Below, in pieces: positions 1 to 7,570 of a DNA stretch of 64,000 bases. A program made the translations under genes and the position numbers. The DNA lies in assembly GCF_009846885.1 (NCBI RefSeq), contig NZ_WUWM01000021.1, positions 1 through 64,000 of the forward strand, read 5' to 3'. This stretch comes from Paenibacillus puerhi (GTDB lineage: Bacteria; Bacillota; Bacilli; Paenibacillales; NBRC-103111). The notes beneath the pieces were generated by a model. It was not told the origin of the DNA. It saw only the letters and a program-made list of their open reading frames with translations, and made no database searches. The number at the start of each line of letters is the position of its first letter. The first letter of the stretch is position 1.

Positions 1-223
1 CATCTTTCCCCGGGTAATTCGTGGCCCGTTGGCTTTCGAGCAGACGAAACCAATTCTTTTGTTGGAACAGGAGCACAAATATGATTCGGAACAATGTTGC
101 ACAGGTGAAGCCGAATTTCTTCTTAAAACCCGCGCTATTTAGGTGTTGGATCACTTTCAGTTCCTGAAAAGCTGGTTTTATCTCGTTTGGTAGTTGATCG
201 AATGGCTGATTTTGCTCTATCAT
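1..223 (-). mobile_element. IS4-type transposase, N-terminal part, runs off the left edge
   Basis: A minus-strand frame starts at an ATG at 223-221 and stays open to base 1 (about 74 codons, beginning MIEQNQPFDQ). It is closely similar to the N-terminus encoded at 3210-3488, with shared GFKKKFGFTC and QKNWFRLLES stretches. The roughly 150 bases upstream of the start also match that copy, including a GACACCTCTTCTGTGTGGTAGTG block, and end in the terminal repeat at 366-380. I read it as the 5' half of an IS4-type DDE element. The family name rests on resemblance of the related fragment at 564-941 to IS4-type transposases. Whether the gene is complete beyond the window cannot be seen. Confidence 0.75.
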
Positions 224-365
224 AGAGAGGACACCTCTTCTGTGTGGTAGTGATTGGTCGCACTTTCACTTTACCAAACGAAGTGGTGTTTTTCTATTTT
301 TCAAGCAAGGTACCTCATGAGCCGCTACCATAGAAGGCGCGCGGACTTAAACTGGTTTTTTGGGT

Positions 366-396
366 GCGAAAGTTGAGTTATTAACTCAACTTTCGC
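366..396. repeat. Head-to-head IS terminal repeats, two element ends one base apart
   Basis: Bases 366-380 (GCGAAAGTTGAGTTA) are the perfect reverse complement of 382-396, separated by one base. The left arm is the 5' end of the element at 1-380. The right arm is the 3' end of the element on its right: the transposase stop codon lies inside it. The same end sequence recurs at 3056-3070 and, in shorter form, at 3631-3639. Confidence 0.7.
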
Positions 397-1058
397 AGCT
401 TGAAATTGGCAGATAAGCCTTGATGTAGTTGGGCAAAGCAGCAATCCATTGCTGGAGTTGACTCTGAATCATTTTCGTGATCTTCTTTCCTGCTTTCGTA
501 GCGACTTCGTTGATCAGTTCAACCAATTGCTGCAGGGCTACGGCCCAATCGAGGGTACCTACTTCAAACGCCTGCCTCAAAGGCACGGTCCAGCATGGTT
601 GCGATCACGTGAGGCGCGGAAAGAAACGCTTCTTGACGGCGCTTGTATCCGATCGTACGTTTGTCGATTCCCTCCATGATTCCGTTAATGCCGGACTTCT
701 TGGAACTAAGCAAAGCAAAGTCCATCGGGATAAAGGAATGGCCGTCCGACCAGCCCATAGTTAACATACGATAGCCCTTGTAAAACGCACCCGTTGCATG
801 ATCCTTAAAGCGAGCTAGCATTTCGACAGCCTTACTGCGGTTACGCTCGAACATGGAATCGTCAAAGATGAAAACCGTCTCTCTTCGATCCGACGTCAAT
901 TTCTCGACCCGCTGAACGGTGTTGGCACTCAAAGACAACAAAAATCGCCGCCACGAATACCCGGTGTGATTCAGCCAGCACCAAAGCGGCTGATCCGGAC
1001 ATTTCTGTTGTTCGTCCGTTCCATAGTAGTACGCAGCTCTCCGACAGGAAGTTTTTCC
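386..1058 (-). pseudogene. IS4-type transposase, C-terminal part, frameshifted
   Basis: Reading leftward from about 1058, one frame encodes a DDE-transposase central region: a SWRRFLL segment, then FIFDDSMFERNRSK and GWSDGHSFIPMDFALLSSKK (564-941). A shift near 564-590 moves the C-terminal part into the frame at 386-586, ending PISSCES with its stop inside the terminal repeat. The N-terminal third is absent and the frame upstream of about 975 no longer resembles the related copies. This is therefore a dead 3' fragment. The DDSM and WSDG motifs point to the IS4-type catalytic core. Confidence 0.75.
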
Positions 1059-1139
1059 TTAGGCAGCTTCTCCGAGGATAGAATCTTAGAACTACTCTTG
1101 GGAGCGTACCGTGGCTAAATAAGAGACAATCGCTTATTC

Positions 1140-1168
1140 TTGACCAAATGATCTATTTTGCGTAATAT
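1140..1168 (+). promoter_or_regulatory. tetR promoter with overlapping operator
   Basis: TTGACC (1140-1145), a 17-base spacer and TAATAT (1163-1168) form a good SigA promoter. The imperfect palindrome GACCAAATGATC (1142-1153) covers the -35. Four further sites of the same form lie downstream, so this is probably where the TetR protein represses its own gene. Confidence 0.65.
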
Positions 1169-1192
1169 GGGAATAGAAAGGAGGATAACGTA

Positions 1193-1777
1193 ATGGCAAG
1201 AAGCAAGGAGTTTGATACTACTGAGGTCCTTCATAAGGCGATGGAAGTTTTCGGTCATTATGGCTATGAGGGTACAACGCTCCAAAACTTGCTGGATGGA
1301 TTGGGGATTGCTCGTCAGAGTCTTTATGACACTTACGGGACGAAGAGAGATCTATTCATCAAGGCTGTGAAGCATTATATAGATGAGAAATCATCTGGAG
1401 TTGTTACCTATTTGGACCGTGCGGAGTCCGCTAAAAAAGCGATCACCGAAATTTTTCAAACTAATGTATCTGCGCTGCAGGATGAAGAGCGGCGAAAGAA
1501 ATGTTTGATCTTATACAGTGCCATTGACCAGGTACCTCACGACCTCGAAATCGCAGCGATTTTTGAAAGAGATCGCATGCTACTGGAAAACGCCTTCTAT
1601 GGAGCATTGCTTCGTGCTCAAAGTCGGGGAGAGATAGGTCAAAAACAGGACTTACATGCGCTTGCGCGATATTTATATCATGCACGAAACGGGTTGATGC
1701 AAGTCGCAAAACTATCGAATGACCCTAAAGTTTTAGAAGATGTTTCAGCCGTTGTCCTCTCAACGCTCGATCATTGA
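1193..1777 (+). CDS. TetR/AcrR family transcriptional regulator
   Basis: This 194-residue protein is a one-component repressor of usual TetR length. The N-terminal helix-turn-helix lies at about residues 10-50 (VFGHYGYEGTTLQNLLDGLG, then IARQSLYDTYGTKRDLF), followed by an all-helical ligand domain with no recognisable specificity. The ATG follows a strong AGGAGGATAACGTA ribosome site. Its promoter and at least four places downstream carry the same 12-base palindrome type, so it probably controls itself and the genes that once stood between here and 2277. Of these only the SnoaL-like gene remains. The inducer is unknown. Confidence 0.9.
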   Translation: MARSKEFDTTEVLHKAMEVFGHYGYEGTTLQNLLDGLGIARQSLYDTYGTKRDLFIKAVKHYIDEKSSGVVTYLDRAESAKKAITEIFQTNVSALQDEERRKKCLILYSAIDQVPHDLEIAAIFERDRMLLENAFYGALLRAQSRGEIGQKQDLHALARYLYHARNGLMQVAKLSNDPKVLEDVSAVVLSTLDH

Positions 1778-1977
1778 TGGAGCAAGAGTGGACGCTTTAT
1801 TCGTCTTTGTTCGTAATGTTTGATTTTAGAATGAAAAGTAATTTTTTACTAATTTCGATTGGCAACTCCCTATGCCATAGGGGCGATTCCATACGCCGGA
1901 TGAAGCTGCTTATTAACTTTTGAAAAGACTGGTTGAAATATGAGTAAAAAAGCTTTAGAATGGTGAGAAATTTATTA

Positions 1978-2020
1978 TTGACTAAATGGTCTGTAAATGA
2001 TTAAATTGGACTGAACAGTC
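1978..2020. promoter_or_regulatory. Two TetR-operator-like palindromes
   Basis: GACTAAATGGTC (1980-1991) and GACTGAACAGTC (2009-2020) match the form GAYN6RTC of the site in the tetR promoter. The first overlaps a possible -35 (TTGACT, 1978-1983) with TTAAAT 17 bases later. Confidence 0.5.
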
Positions 2021-2047
2021 TGGAAAACGAATGTGGGATTGGAGGGA

Positions 2048-2125
2048 ATGAATGTGGCAACAATTTTAAAGTTACACAAGCGATTTGTAAGCTGTAGTAA
2101 TTTCGGAGAAACTTCATTTTTTTGA
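2048..2125 (+). pseudogene. Remnant 5' end of a lost TetR-controlled gene
   Basis: A GGAGGG ribosome site is followed almost at once by ATG and 25 codons (MNVATILKLH...) before a stop. It lies behind the operators at 1978-2020 and before the next one at 2134. I read it as the stub of a gene whose body was deleted; the product cannot be named. Confidence 0.3.
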
Positions 2126-2133
2126 TTAAAACA

Positions 2134-2145
2134 GACTGTTTAGTC
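2134..2145. promoter_or_regulatory. TetR-operator-like palindrome
   Basis: GACTGTTTAGTC, flanked as AGACTGTTTAGTCT, is the most symmetric of the five related sites. It stands just ahead of the short reading frame at 2171. Confidence 0.5.
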
Positions 2146-2170
2146 TAGAAAAGAAAGGGGCGATTCAACA

Positions 2171-2203
2171 ATGAGTGTAAGCAAGTATAAAGGTCTATCG
2201 TGA
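2171..2203 (+). pseudogene. Ten-codon stub, possibly of a short-chain dehydrogenase gene
   Basis: After an AAAGGGG ribosome site an ATG opens MSVSKYKGLS, then stops. Many short-chain dehydrogenases begin with a similar SKYKGK... segment before the glycine-rich NAD loop, so this may be the start of one whose body was deleted. That is inference from ten residues only. Confidence 0.25.
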
Positions 2204-2223
2204 ACGACCTATTTTTAAGAGTA

Positions 2224-2251
2224 TTGGATCAAATGATCTAATATATATTAT
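2224..2251 (+). promoter_or_regulatory. Promoter with TetR-operator-like site before the SnoaL-like gene
   Basis: TTGGAT (2224-2229) and TATTAT (2246-2251) with 16-base spacing can serve as promoter. GATCAAATGATC (2227-2238) is the fifth site of the TetR-operator type and overlaps the -35, as at 1140. Confidence 0.5.
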
Positions 2252-2276
2252 TACAAAACGACTGGAGGAAAAAACA

Positions 2277-2735
2277 ATGACTAAACAAGATCTGACACAA
2301 GAAGAAATCCAGGCAAGAGCCCAGGAAGCATTTCGGAATCACCTGAAACATTTGTCTGGTGGAGATGCTGAGGCGTGGATGAATTTATGGCAGGAAGACG
2401 GGGTACTTGAGTTTCCTTACGGTCCTCCAGGTTTTCCGGCATTTAAAAAAGGGAAGGCTGATCTATTCGAGCACGCGCAGTACTTTTTGAAAAGTTTCGA
2501 AGTGCAATTCACGGACCTGGTGTTCCACCTGACAATAGATCCGGAGTTAGTGGTTGCCGAATTCAAATCGGTCGGGAAACATCGGGAAACAGGCAACTCG
2601 TACGATCAGGCCTATATCAACGTCGTTCAAACGAAAGACGGTCTTATCGCGCGATATCGCGATTACTGGAATCCGCTTGTCGTGATCGAATCCTTTGGCA
2701 GCGTGAATGATGCAGTCCCTGTCTCGGAAAAATAA
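2277..2735 (+). CDS. SnoaL-like / NTF2-fold protein
   Basis: The protein has 152 residues and no signal peptide. Its pattern fits the NTF2-like fold used by SnoaL polyketide cyclases and ketosteroid isomerases: helices at about 8-45 ending in DAEAWMNLWQEDGVLEFPYG, then curved strands with FTDLVFHLTIDPELVVAEF and a closing ARYRDYWNP. Such proteins act on small hydrophobic molecules or are non-catalytic binders; the substrate cannot be told. The ATG follows GGAGG at good spacing. The upstream promoter carries a TetR-operator-like site, so the TetR at 1193 probably controls it. A strong hairpin closes the unit. Confidence 0.8.
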   Translation: MTKQDLTQEEIQARAQEAFRNHLKHLSGGDAEAWMNLWQEDGVLEFPYGPPGFPAFKKGKADLFEHAQYFLKSFEVQFTDLVFHLTIDPELVVAEFKSVGKHRETGNSYDQAYINVVQTKDGLIARYRDYWNPLVVIESFGSVNDAVPVSEK

Positions 2736-2746
2736 TTCATTACTCT

Positions 2747-2782
2747 CGACCAGTCAAGGGATTCTGCTCCCTTGACTGGTCG
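2747..2782 (+). terminator. Strong hairpin after the SnoaL-like gene
   Basis: Perfect 15-base stem (CGACCAGTCAAGGGA and its complement) around a 6-base loop, 11 bases after the stop codon. The following bases are only weakly T-rich. Confidence 0.75.
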
Positions 2783-2972
2783 AACTTGTTATGGGCTTTA
2801 GCCTGTTGAGCTCGCATAGTGTGCGAAACAATGAACCACCCGCTATGCGGGCAATGTCGTCAACTTAAGGTTCCGCTACATCTGTGGACGGAATATAACT
2901 CGGATTTTGAAATCTTTTATCGGAAGCATCTTTTTTGTATCCTCAAGGCACGGCACATCAGTGGAATAGACA

Positions 2973-3053
2973 ATGACCAAGGCAAAAACGACTCCAGTGA
3001 CTTCGGATCACGGGGATCCTCGAGCTACGGCGATTTCTCGAAAAGATGCATAA
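2973..3053 (+). pseudogene. Gene stub cut off by the neighbouring IS
   Basis: An ATG opens 26 codons (MTKAKTTPVTSDHGDPRATA...) that end within a few bases of the IS terminus at 3056-3062. It looks like the N-terminus of a gene interrupted by the insertion. I see no continuation on the far side and cannot name the product. The rest of 2783-2972 holds nothing I recognise. Confidence 0.25.
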
Positions 3054-3055
3054 GG

Positions 3056-3639
3056 CACTCAACTTTCGCAGCATGAAATCGGCAGAAAAGCCTTGATGTA
3101 ACTGGGCAGGCGGAAATCCAGTGTTGGAGTTGACGCTGAATCAGAGCCGAAAGCTTTTTCCCAGCTTTCGCGGCGACTTCTTGGATCAGATCGAGCAGTT
3201 GTTACAAAGCTACCGCCCAATCGAGTACCCCCACTTCGTCGCACAACAAATAAAACGGTACACCGAATCTTTACCTGGAAACGACTCGCCCTTCTTACTC
3301 TCCAGGAGTCGAAACCAGTTCTTCTGATGGAATAAGAGCACAAACACGAGGCGGAATAAACAGGCACAAGTAAAGCCAAATTTTTTCTTAAAACCCGCGC
3401 TACGCAAGTGTTTTAGCACATTCAGTTCCAAAAAAGCCGGCTTAATTTCGTATAACAGTTGATCAAATGACGGTTGTTGGTCTATCATGGAGAAGACACC
3501 TCTTCTGTGTGGTAGTGGTAGCTCGACACTCTCACTTTACCAACGAAGCGGTGTTTTTCTATTTTTACAAGAATGTTATCTAATCACTCTCTACCCCAAG
3601 CTGCACATAGTCCTATGTTGATTTTCTAGGTGCGAAAGT
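3056..3639 (-). mobile_element. Internally deleted IS4-type element (third copy)
   Basis: The 5' part (minus-strand start at 3488, MIDQQPSFDQ...) matches the copy at 1-223. The 3' part, ending PISCCES at 3059, matches the end of the copy at 386. The DDE core between them is missing, leaving about 580 bases with both termini: ACTTTCGCA at 3062-3070 and TGCGAAAGT at 3631-3639. It cannot make transposase but could in principle be mobilised by an intact relative. It interrupts the IS110-family gene to its right. Confidence 0.7.
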
Positions 3640-4585
3640 AAAGCAGTGTAGGGATGAGGAGGGATCTGTTTATCCTTATCTCCATGTAATAAAACTGAAA
3701 TTTGTTTATCGATGCTTTCGATTGCTTCTTCAATTCGAAGGGCTTCCTCGATAAGCCATGTTTGTCTCTCAATTAAATGTGGTACTTGGACGGCTAAGGT
3801 TATGCGGTAAATATTCACTTAAAGTTGCTGAAGCCTTTGTCGCTATCGTTTTGGCTCCAACAGAAATAAGAGCTTTCCGTAGCTCTTCTTGTGTTGCTTG
3901 AGACATGTCTTTTGCTGTTGGGTACTGCAAAACTAATTTCATAACAGTTGTTGAGCCAGGCTTTTTAAATGCTCGCTTTAGCTCAGGATTCGTAACTGAA
4001 AAAAGCTGTTGTACCTGGTTCTTCCTTCTAGTTAATTGAGTAGAAAGAAGCCATCTATCCCTCGTTAAAGTTCGAAAAAGAATCTGTGTAGGGGTTTGCA
4101 GGTTTTACTAATCGTATACCCTTCATATCTGGGTGAAGTGTTTTATGCCAGCCCATGTAGGCCATGATCCTAGCATCGATCTCATCAGATTTTTCATTAA
4201 GGCCTAGTTGACGTTCACGAAAATCCTTTACCGATTTATTTTCAACTTGGAACAAATGATACCCTTCGTCCAAAAGAACTTTCATCACTAAATACGAGTA
4301 ATGACCACCAGTAGGCTCTAACAAAATAAAAAAGTCTGATGGATCTAATCCAAAACCTTCGCGTATATTCCTTAACTGTGCTAGGAAATCAATAATTCCT
4401 TTACCATCGGAGTAAAACTTCATAGTCTTTTGCCGTTTCCATTCCTTTTCACTACGGAATTTTTCAAAGGGAATACAAGCAGCAACATGAAAATCTGCAC
4501 CGATGTCTAAGCCCACATAAAATTGGTACCATTTATTAAGTTCTGATTTGTGCTTTTCAACTTCAATGGAAATTTGTTTGTTCAT
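3640..4585 (-). pseudogene. IS110-family transposase, frameshifted and truncated
   Basis: The start at 4585 follows GGAGG. The first about 165 residues are a typical IS110 (DEDD) N-terminus: FYVGLDIGADFHVA, then LLEPTGGHYS and LNEKSDEIDARIMA, which carry the catalytic acidic residues. Around 4055-4090 the frame shifts. The next part (RRKNQVQQLFSVTNPELKRA, 3840-4020) is in another frame, and a third frame carries ERQTWLIEEALRIEEAIESI to about 3640. There the IS4-type element has inserted and the C-terminal serine-containing domain is lost. Inactive. Confidence 0.8.
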
Positions 4586-4777
4586 AACTCCTCCAAAGAT
4601 TGTTGGAGTTAAGCACTATCTATCCAAGTTTTCTTTAGAGCTCCTAAGGGCCCAATGTAGCATGTCAGGATTTAATGATAGTGCAGTAAAACCCACATTA
4701 TACAAAGAGGTCATGATATGCCCCAATTATTTCAAGGGTTACTGCATGTTCTTCTATAAGGTTCTTAAATAAAAATA

Positions 4778-4802
4778 AAACTTGCCTGATTACGGCAAGT
4801 TT
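4778..4802. terminator. Hairpin downstream of the IS110 remnant
   Basis: AAACTTGCC and its complement GGCAAGTTT (9-base stem, 7-base loop), flanked by A-rich and T-rich bases, so it could act in both directions. Confidence 0.45.
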
Positions 4803-5430
4803 GGTTTGAATATTGAGGTAAGAGTGCAGTTCCATTAAATGGAGTGCCCCAAATCTATAATAGAAGTCCAGGTATATTAATTAGCCGGCTCCGTGCCTAT
4901 GATGGTGGCTTCCCTAGAGGTCACTGCACAAATATAATTTCAACATCTATACTATGATTTCCTGCACTACATAGGAAATTGAACCAGTTTTCCGCAAACT
5001 TTATTCAGAAGTCTTTTGAGGCTACACGTTGTAGACAGGGGCAAAACTGGTTCATTTATATAAAACATAAACAATTAGAAAATTAAATTTCCATTTTTCA
5101 ATCTAAGCTTCTACGATAGTAGCATGTAGTTTTTAGTTTGAGCTATAAAGCACTAAGAAAACTTATTTATCAAAAGCTGACGATTCATCAATTCAAAAAC
5201 CGCGTTAAATCAACGACTCCAGTCTAAAACTTTATTTTCACCGAACAGCCGCGAACACCCGCTTCTTCACGCCCTCGACAGGTGACAGTCGGGGGCTTTA
5301 CCGCGTAACGGTATACCTTCCGGTGCACCGCCGCGTAATTCGTATACCGTCTCACTCATGGCACTTTTCATTGTTGGGTACCAGAAAAAGCCGAAAAAAG
5401 AGGTTGACTTTTGGCTGCTCGACAGCTATT
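4803..5430. other. Intergenic, no gene recognised
   Basis: AT-rich sequence between the IS110 remnant and the padR promoter. I see no convincing coding frame. A 30-codon minus-strand frame starting at 5359 (MSETVYELRG...) may be a scrap of a lost gene, but it lacks support. Confidence 0.4.
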
Positions 5431-5431
5431 G

Positions 5432-5481
5432 TGTATTACAAGATACTTAATTATTTTTTTGCTATACTAACTTGCAATACA
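5432..5481 (+). promoter_or_regulatory. padR promoter with paired inverted operator
   Basis: TGTATTACAAGATA (5432-5445) and, on the other strand, TGTATTGCAAGTTA (5481-5468) agree at 12 of 14 bases and face each other across 22 bases. A -10, TATACT (5463-5468), touches the second copy. This is the layout expected for an autoregulating PadR dimer. Confidence 0.55.
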
Positions 5482-5494
5482 AGGGAGTGGAACT

Positions 5495-5836
5495 ATGTCG
5501 ACTTCCACCCAGATGCTGAAGGGTGTTTTGGAGGGCTGCTTGCTTGCCGTTATTGCGCGCGGTGAAACGTACGGGTATGAGATGATCGAGAAGCTCGGTC
5601 AATACGGCTTCCATATGGTAAGCGAGGGGAGTATTTATCCCGTACTGCTTCGTATGCAGAAGGAGGGCCTGGTGACTACCGTCATGAAAGCTTCTTCAAC
5701 GGGGCCCAAGCGCAAATACTATTCGATCACGCAAGCGGGTCTTGAGGATCTGGCTGATTTTCAGACGCGGTGGAGAGAGCTTTCGCAAGCGGTAAATGTC
5801 TTATTTGAAACGGATTATACGAAGGAGGATGACTAA
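5495..5836 (+). CDS. PadR family transcriptional regulator
   Basis: This 113-residue protein is a small PadR of the short subfamily. The winged helix covers about residues 8-85: QMLKGVLEGCLLAVIARGETYGYEM, then the recognition helix and SEGSIYPVLLRMQKEGLV, and the wing TGPKRKYYSITQAG. A short C-terminal dimer helix follows. The ATG lies behind GGGAGTGG. Its stop codon is directly followed by the ATG of a HAAS membrane protein, so both are translated from one message, a common PadR/HAAS pairing. The promoter holds a paired inverted 14-mer that probably binds this protein. Confidence 0.9.
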   Translation: MSTSTQMLKGVLEGCLLAVIARGETYGYEMIEKLGQYGFHMVSEGSIYPVLLRMQKEGLVTTVMKASSTGPKRKYYSITQAGLEDLADFQTRWRELSQAVNVLFETDYTKEDD

Positions 5837-6595
5837 ATGCTGTCCCAAAAAGCGACCGATTTTTTGACGGATTTGAAGGTTTATCTGAGAACCTACGGCA
5901 AAGACGAGAAGGAAATTCAGGAGATTGTAGATGAGCTGGAGGATCATATCCTACAAGCGGAGAAGGACGGAAAGCGTATCGAGGAGATTACAGGAGATTC
6001 TCCCAAAGCCTATATGGATCAGCTGAGAGCCGAGATGAAGACTGACCGAAAGGAAATTCAATCCGTGCTGCTGCTCTTCTTCCCGCTGGCCTTGGCTTTT
6101 GTTGTACTGCCGGATGCCTTGAGAGGGAAGGCGGCTTACACGCTGCTCGATATTGTCGGAAACCTGGCTGCCTTCTCGATCGGGCTGGGGATGTTCATCC
6201 TGTTTCTGCGTATGGAAAGCTCCCGGACGTTGTCAGCCTTCACACGTATCCTGATGTATGGGCTGATCGGCGCCGTCCCGCTGGGGATGTTCCTGGGTAT
6301 CAAGCTCGCAAACGATTATATGGAGATTAGCCCGGTCTTTGTAGCGACTCCTCTTCAAAATGTGCTTATTGCTGCGGCTTGCGCAATATTTTTAATCGGG
6401 TATGCCATCTTCGCCCGCACCTGGGTCGTTATCGTTGTACCCTGCTTGTCTATTGCACCTAACTTCATTGCGGATATCTTCACCTCCACGCCTCAAAATC
6501 ATGCTATGGTCAGTCTCGGCATTATGTTTGCCGGCATTGCGCTCTTCCTCTGGTATTTATCGGCCCAGAATAAACGTAAATCAAAAGCTTCTTAA
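5837..6595 (+). CDS. HAAS-domain membrane protein
   Basis: The 252 residues begin with a soluble helical HAAS-like region (about 1-75, LTDLKVYLRTYGKDEKEIQEI, then VDELEDHILQAEKDGK), as found beside PadR regulators. Six or so hydrophobic segments follow between about 80 and 242, and the tail is basic (NKRKSKAS). Proteins of this kind are thought to sense or transmit signals at the membrane for the paired PadR; the signal is unknown. Translation is coupled to padR: GAAGGAGG lies inside the padR end and the start follows its stop without a gap. A hairpin ends the unit. Confidence 0.75.
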   Translation: MLSQKATDFLTDLKVYLRTYGKDEKEIQEIVDELEDHILQAEKDGKRIEEITGDSPKAYMDQLRAEMKTDRKEIQSVLLLFFPLALAFVVLPDALRGKAAYTLLDIVGNLAAFSIGLGMFILFLRMESSRTLSAFTRILMYGLIGAVPLGMFLGIKLANDYMEISPVFVATPLQNVLIAAACAIFLIGYAIFARTWVVIVVPCLSIAPNFIADIFTSTPQNHAMVSLGIMFAGIALFLWYLSAQNKRKSKAS

Positions 6596-6605
6596 AAACG
6601 ACAAA

Positions 6606-6629
6606 GCACCGCCTCGGTCGAGACGGTGC
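6606..6629. terminator. Bidirectional hairpin between convergent genes
   Basis: GCACCGCCTCG and CGAGACGGTGC form an 11-base stem with one G-T pair and a 2-base tip, between the plus-strand HAAS gene and the minus-strand rpiR gene. Confidence 0.6.
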
Positions 6630-6644
6630 CCTTGATGGAAAAGG

Positions 6645-7481
6645 CTATTTCGGCAATAAAGCGGAATATTGCTTGCGAATCTCATGCAGCTGCTGCAGCT
6701 TAAGCATGGCCTTGTCTCCACGCAGGCCGGCTAAGGAGATCGAGAGGCTGTCGATGATCGCCATCGGCGCAACCAAGGAATGAAAGGCATCTCTCTCGCC
6801 GCGGTCGACCTGCAGAACGATATCGCTGCCGTCAATCATATCGGAAAGCAGCAGATCCGTTATCAATATGGTGGTATAGCCCGCTGCAGCGGCATGGTCT
6901 ATAATAACGGCCGCTTCAGGTGACTTTCGGACGAAGCCGAAGAAGAGGACGACATCTCCTGCGCCCGCGTGCACTAAGCTCTCGAGCAAAGCATGGCCGC
7001 TCTCAGCCATAATATGCACGTGAATTCCGATCCGATTCAACCGGAACTGGAACAATTGGGCCAGACAGGCTGCGGAGCCATGTCCGTGTATAAAAATGCA
7101 CTTTGCCTCATGCAGAGCGTCAACCGCTTCCTGATAGGCGTCCAGGCTCGTTCGATGCATCGTTTCAGACAGATTGGATTGAGCGGAAGTGATCATTTTC
7201 GCTACGATATCCTGCTCGTTTTTCTCGAGCGCCTGCTTCATTTTGATCGCGGGAGTCGAATACTGGGCTTCTTGCAGATGCTTTTTAAAAGATTTTAAAT
7301 TATCAAATCCAGTAATCGTCCAGAACCGGGAAACGGTTGAAATGCTGACGCCTGATTTTCGGGCAATATCCTCTTCGGTATAAAAAGGGATGTGCTCCAT
7401 CGACTTTAGGAGAAAGTCGGCGATCTTTTGCTGGCTCTTGGACATTTGTTCGAGCGGAACAAGAAATTCGATGACGTTCAT
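6645..7481 (-). CDS. RpiR/MurR family transcriptional regulator
   Basis: The chosen start (MNVIEFLVPLEQ) follows GGAAGGATACCT; an in-frame start 14 codons upstream lacks a ribosome site. The protein has 278 residues. The N-terminal HTH_6 domain is at about 1-75 (TEEDIARKSGVSISTVSRF), the sugar-phosphate-binding SIS domain at about 115-255 (CIFIHGHGSAACLAQLFQFR, GAGDVVLFFGFVRKSPEAA). RpiR proteins usually respond to a phosphosugar. It is the last gene of the minus-strand ECF operon, 89 bases after the PHP gene, and probably controls that operon and the divergent second PHP gene. Confidence 0.85.
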   Translation of the reverse strand: MNVIEFLVPLEQMSKSQQKIADFLLKSMEHIPFYTEEDIARKSGVSISTVSRFWTITGFDNLKSFKKHLQEAQYSTPAIKMKQALEKNEQDIVAKMITSAQSNLSETMHRTSLDAYQEAVDALHEAKCIFIHGHGSAACLAQLFQFRLNRIGIHVHIMAESGHALLESLVHAGAGDVVLFFGFVRKSPEAAVIIDHAAAAGYTTILITDLLLSDMIDGSDIVLQVDRGERDAFHSLVAPMAIIDSLSISLAGLRGDKAMLKLQQLHEIRKQYSALLPK

Positions 7482-7570
7482 AGGTATCCTTCCATTATTC
7501 GAGTTGTAAACAATGGCGACCATCAGTCGGTTCAGCCTCTATTGTACCGTTCCCTATATCGTTGAATCAA

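Noticed and set aside
2819-3076. 85-codon plus-strand frame running into the IS end
   Set aside because: It crosses the IS terminus, has no ribosome site, and a different frame (2973-3053) is the more protein-like one.
5323-5565. 80-codon frame over the padR promoter
   Set aside because: It overlaps the padR start out of frame and covers its operator; no ribosome site.
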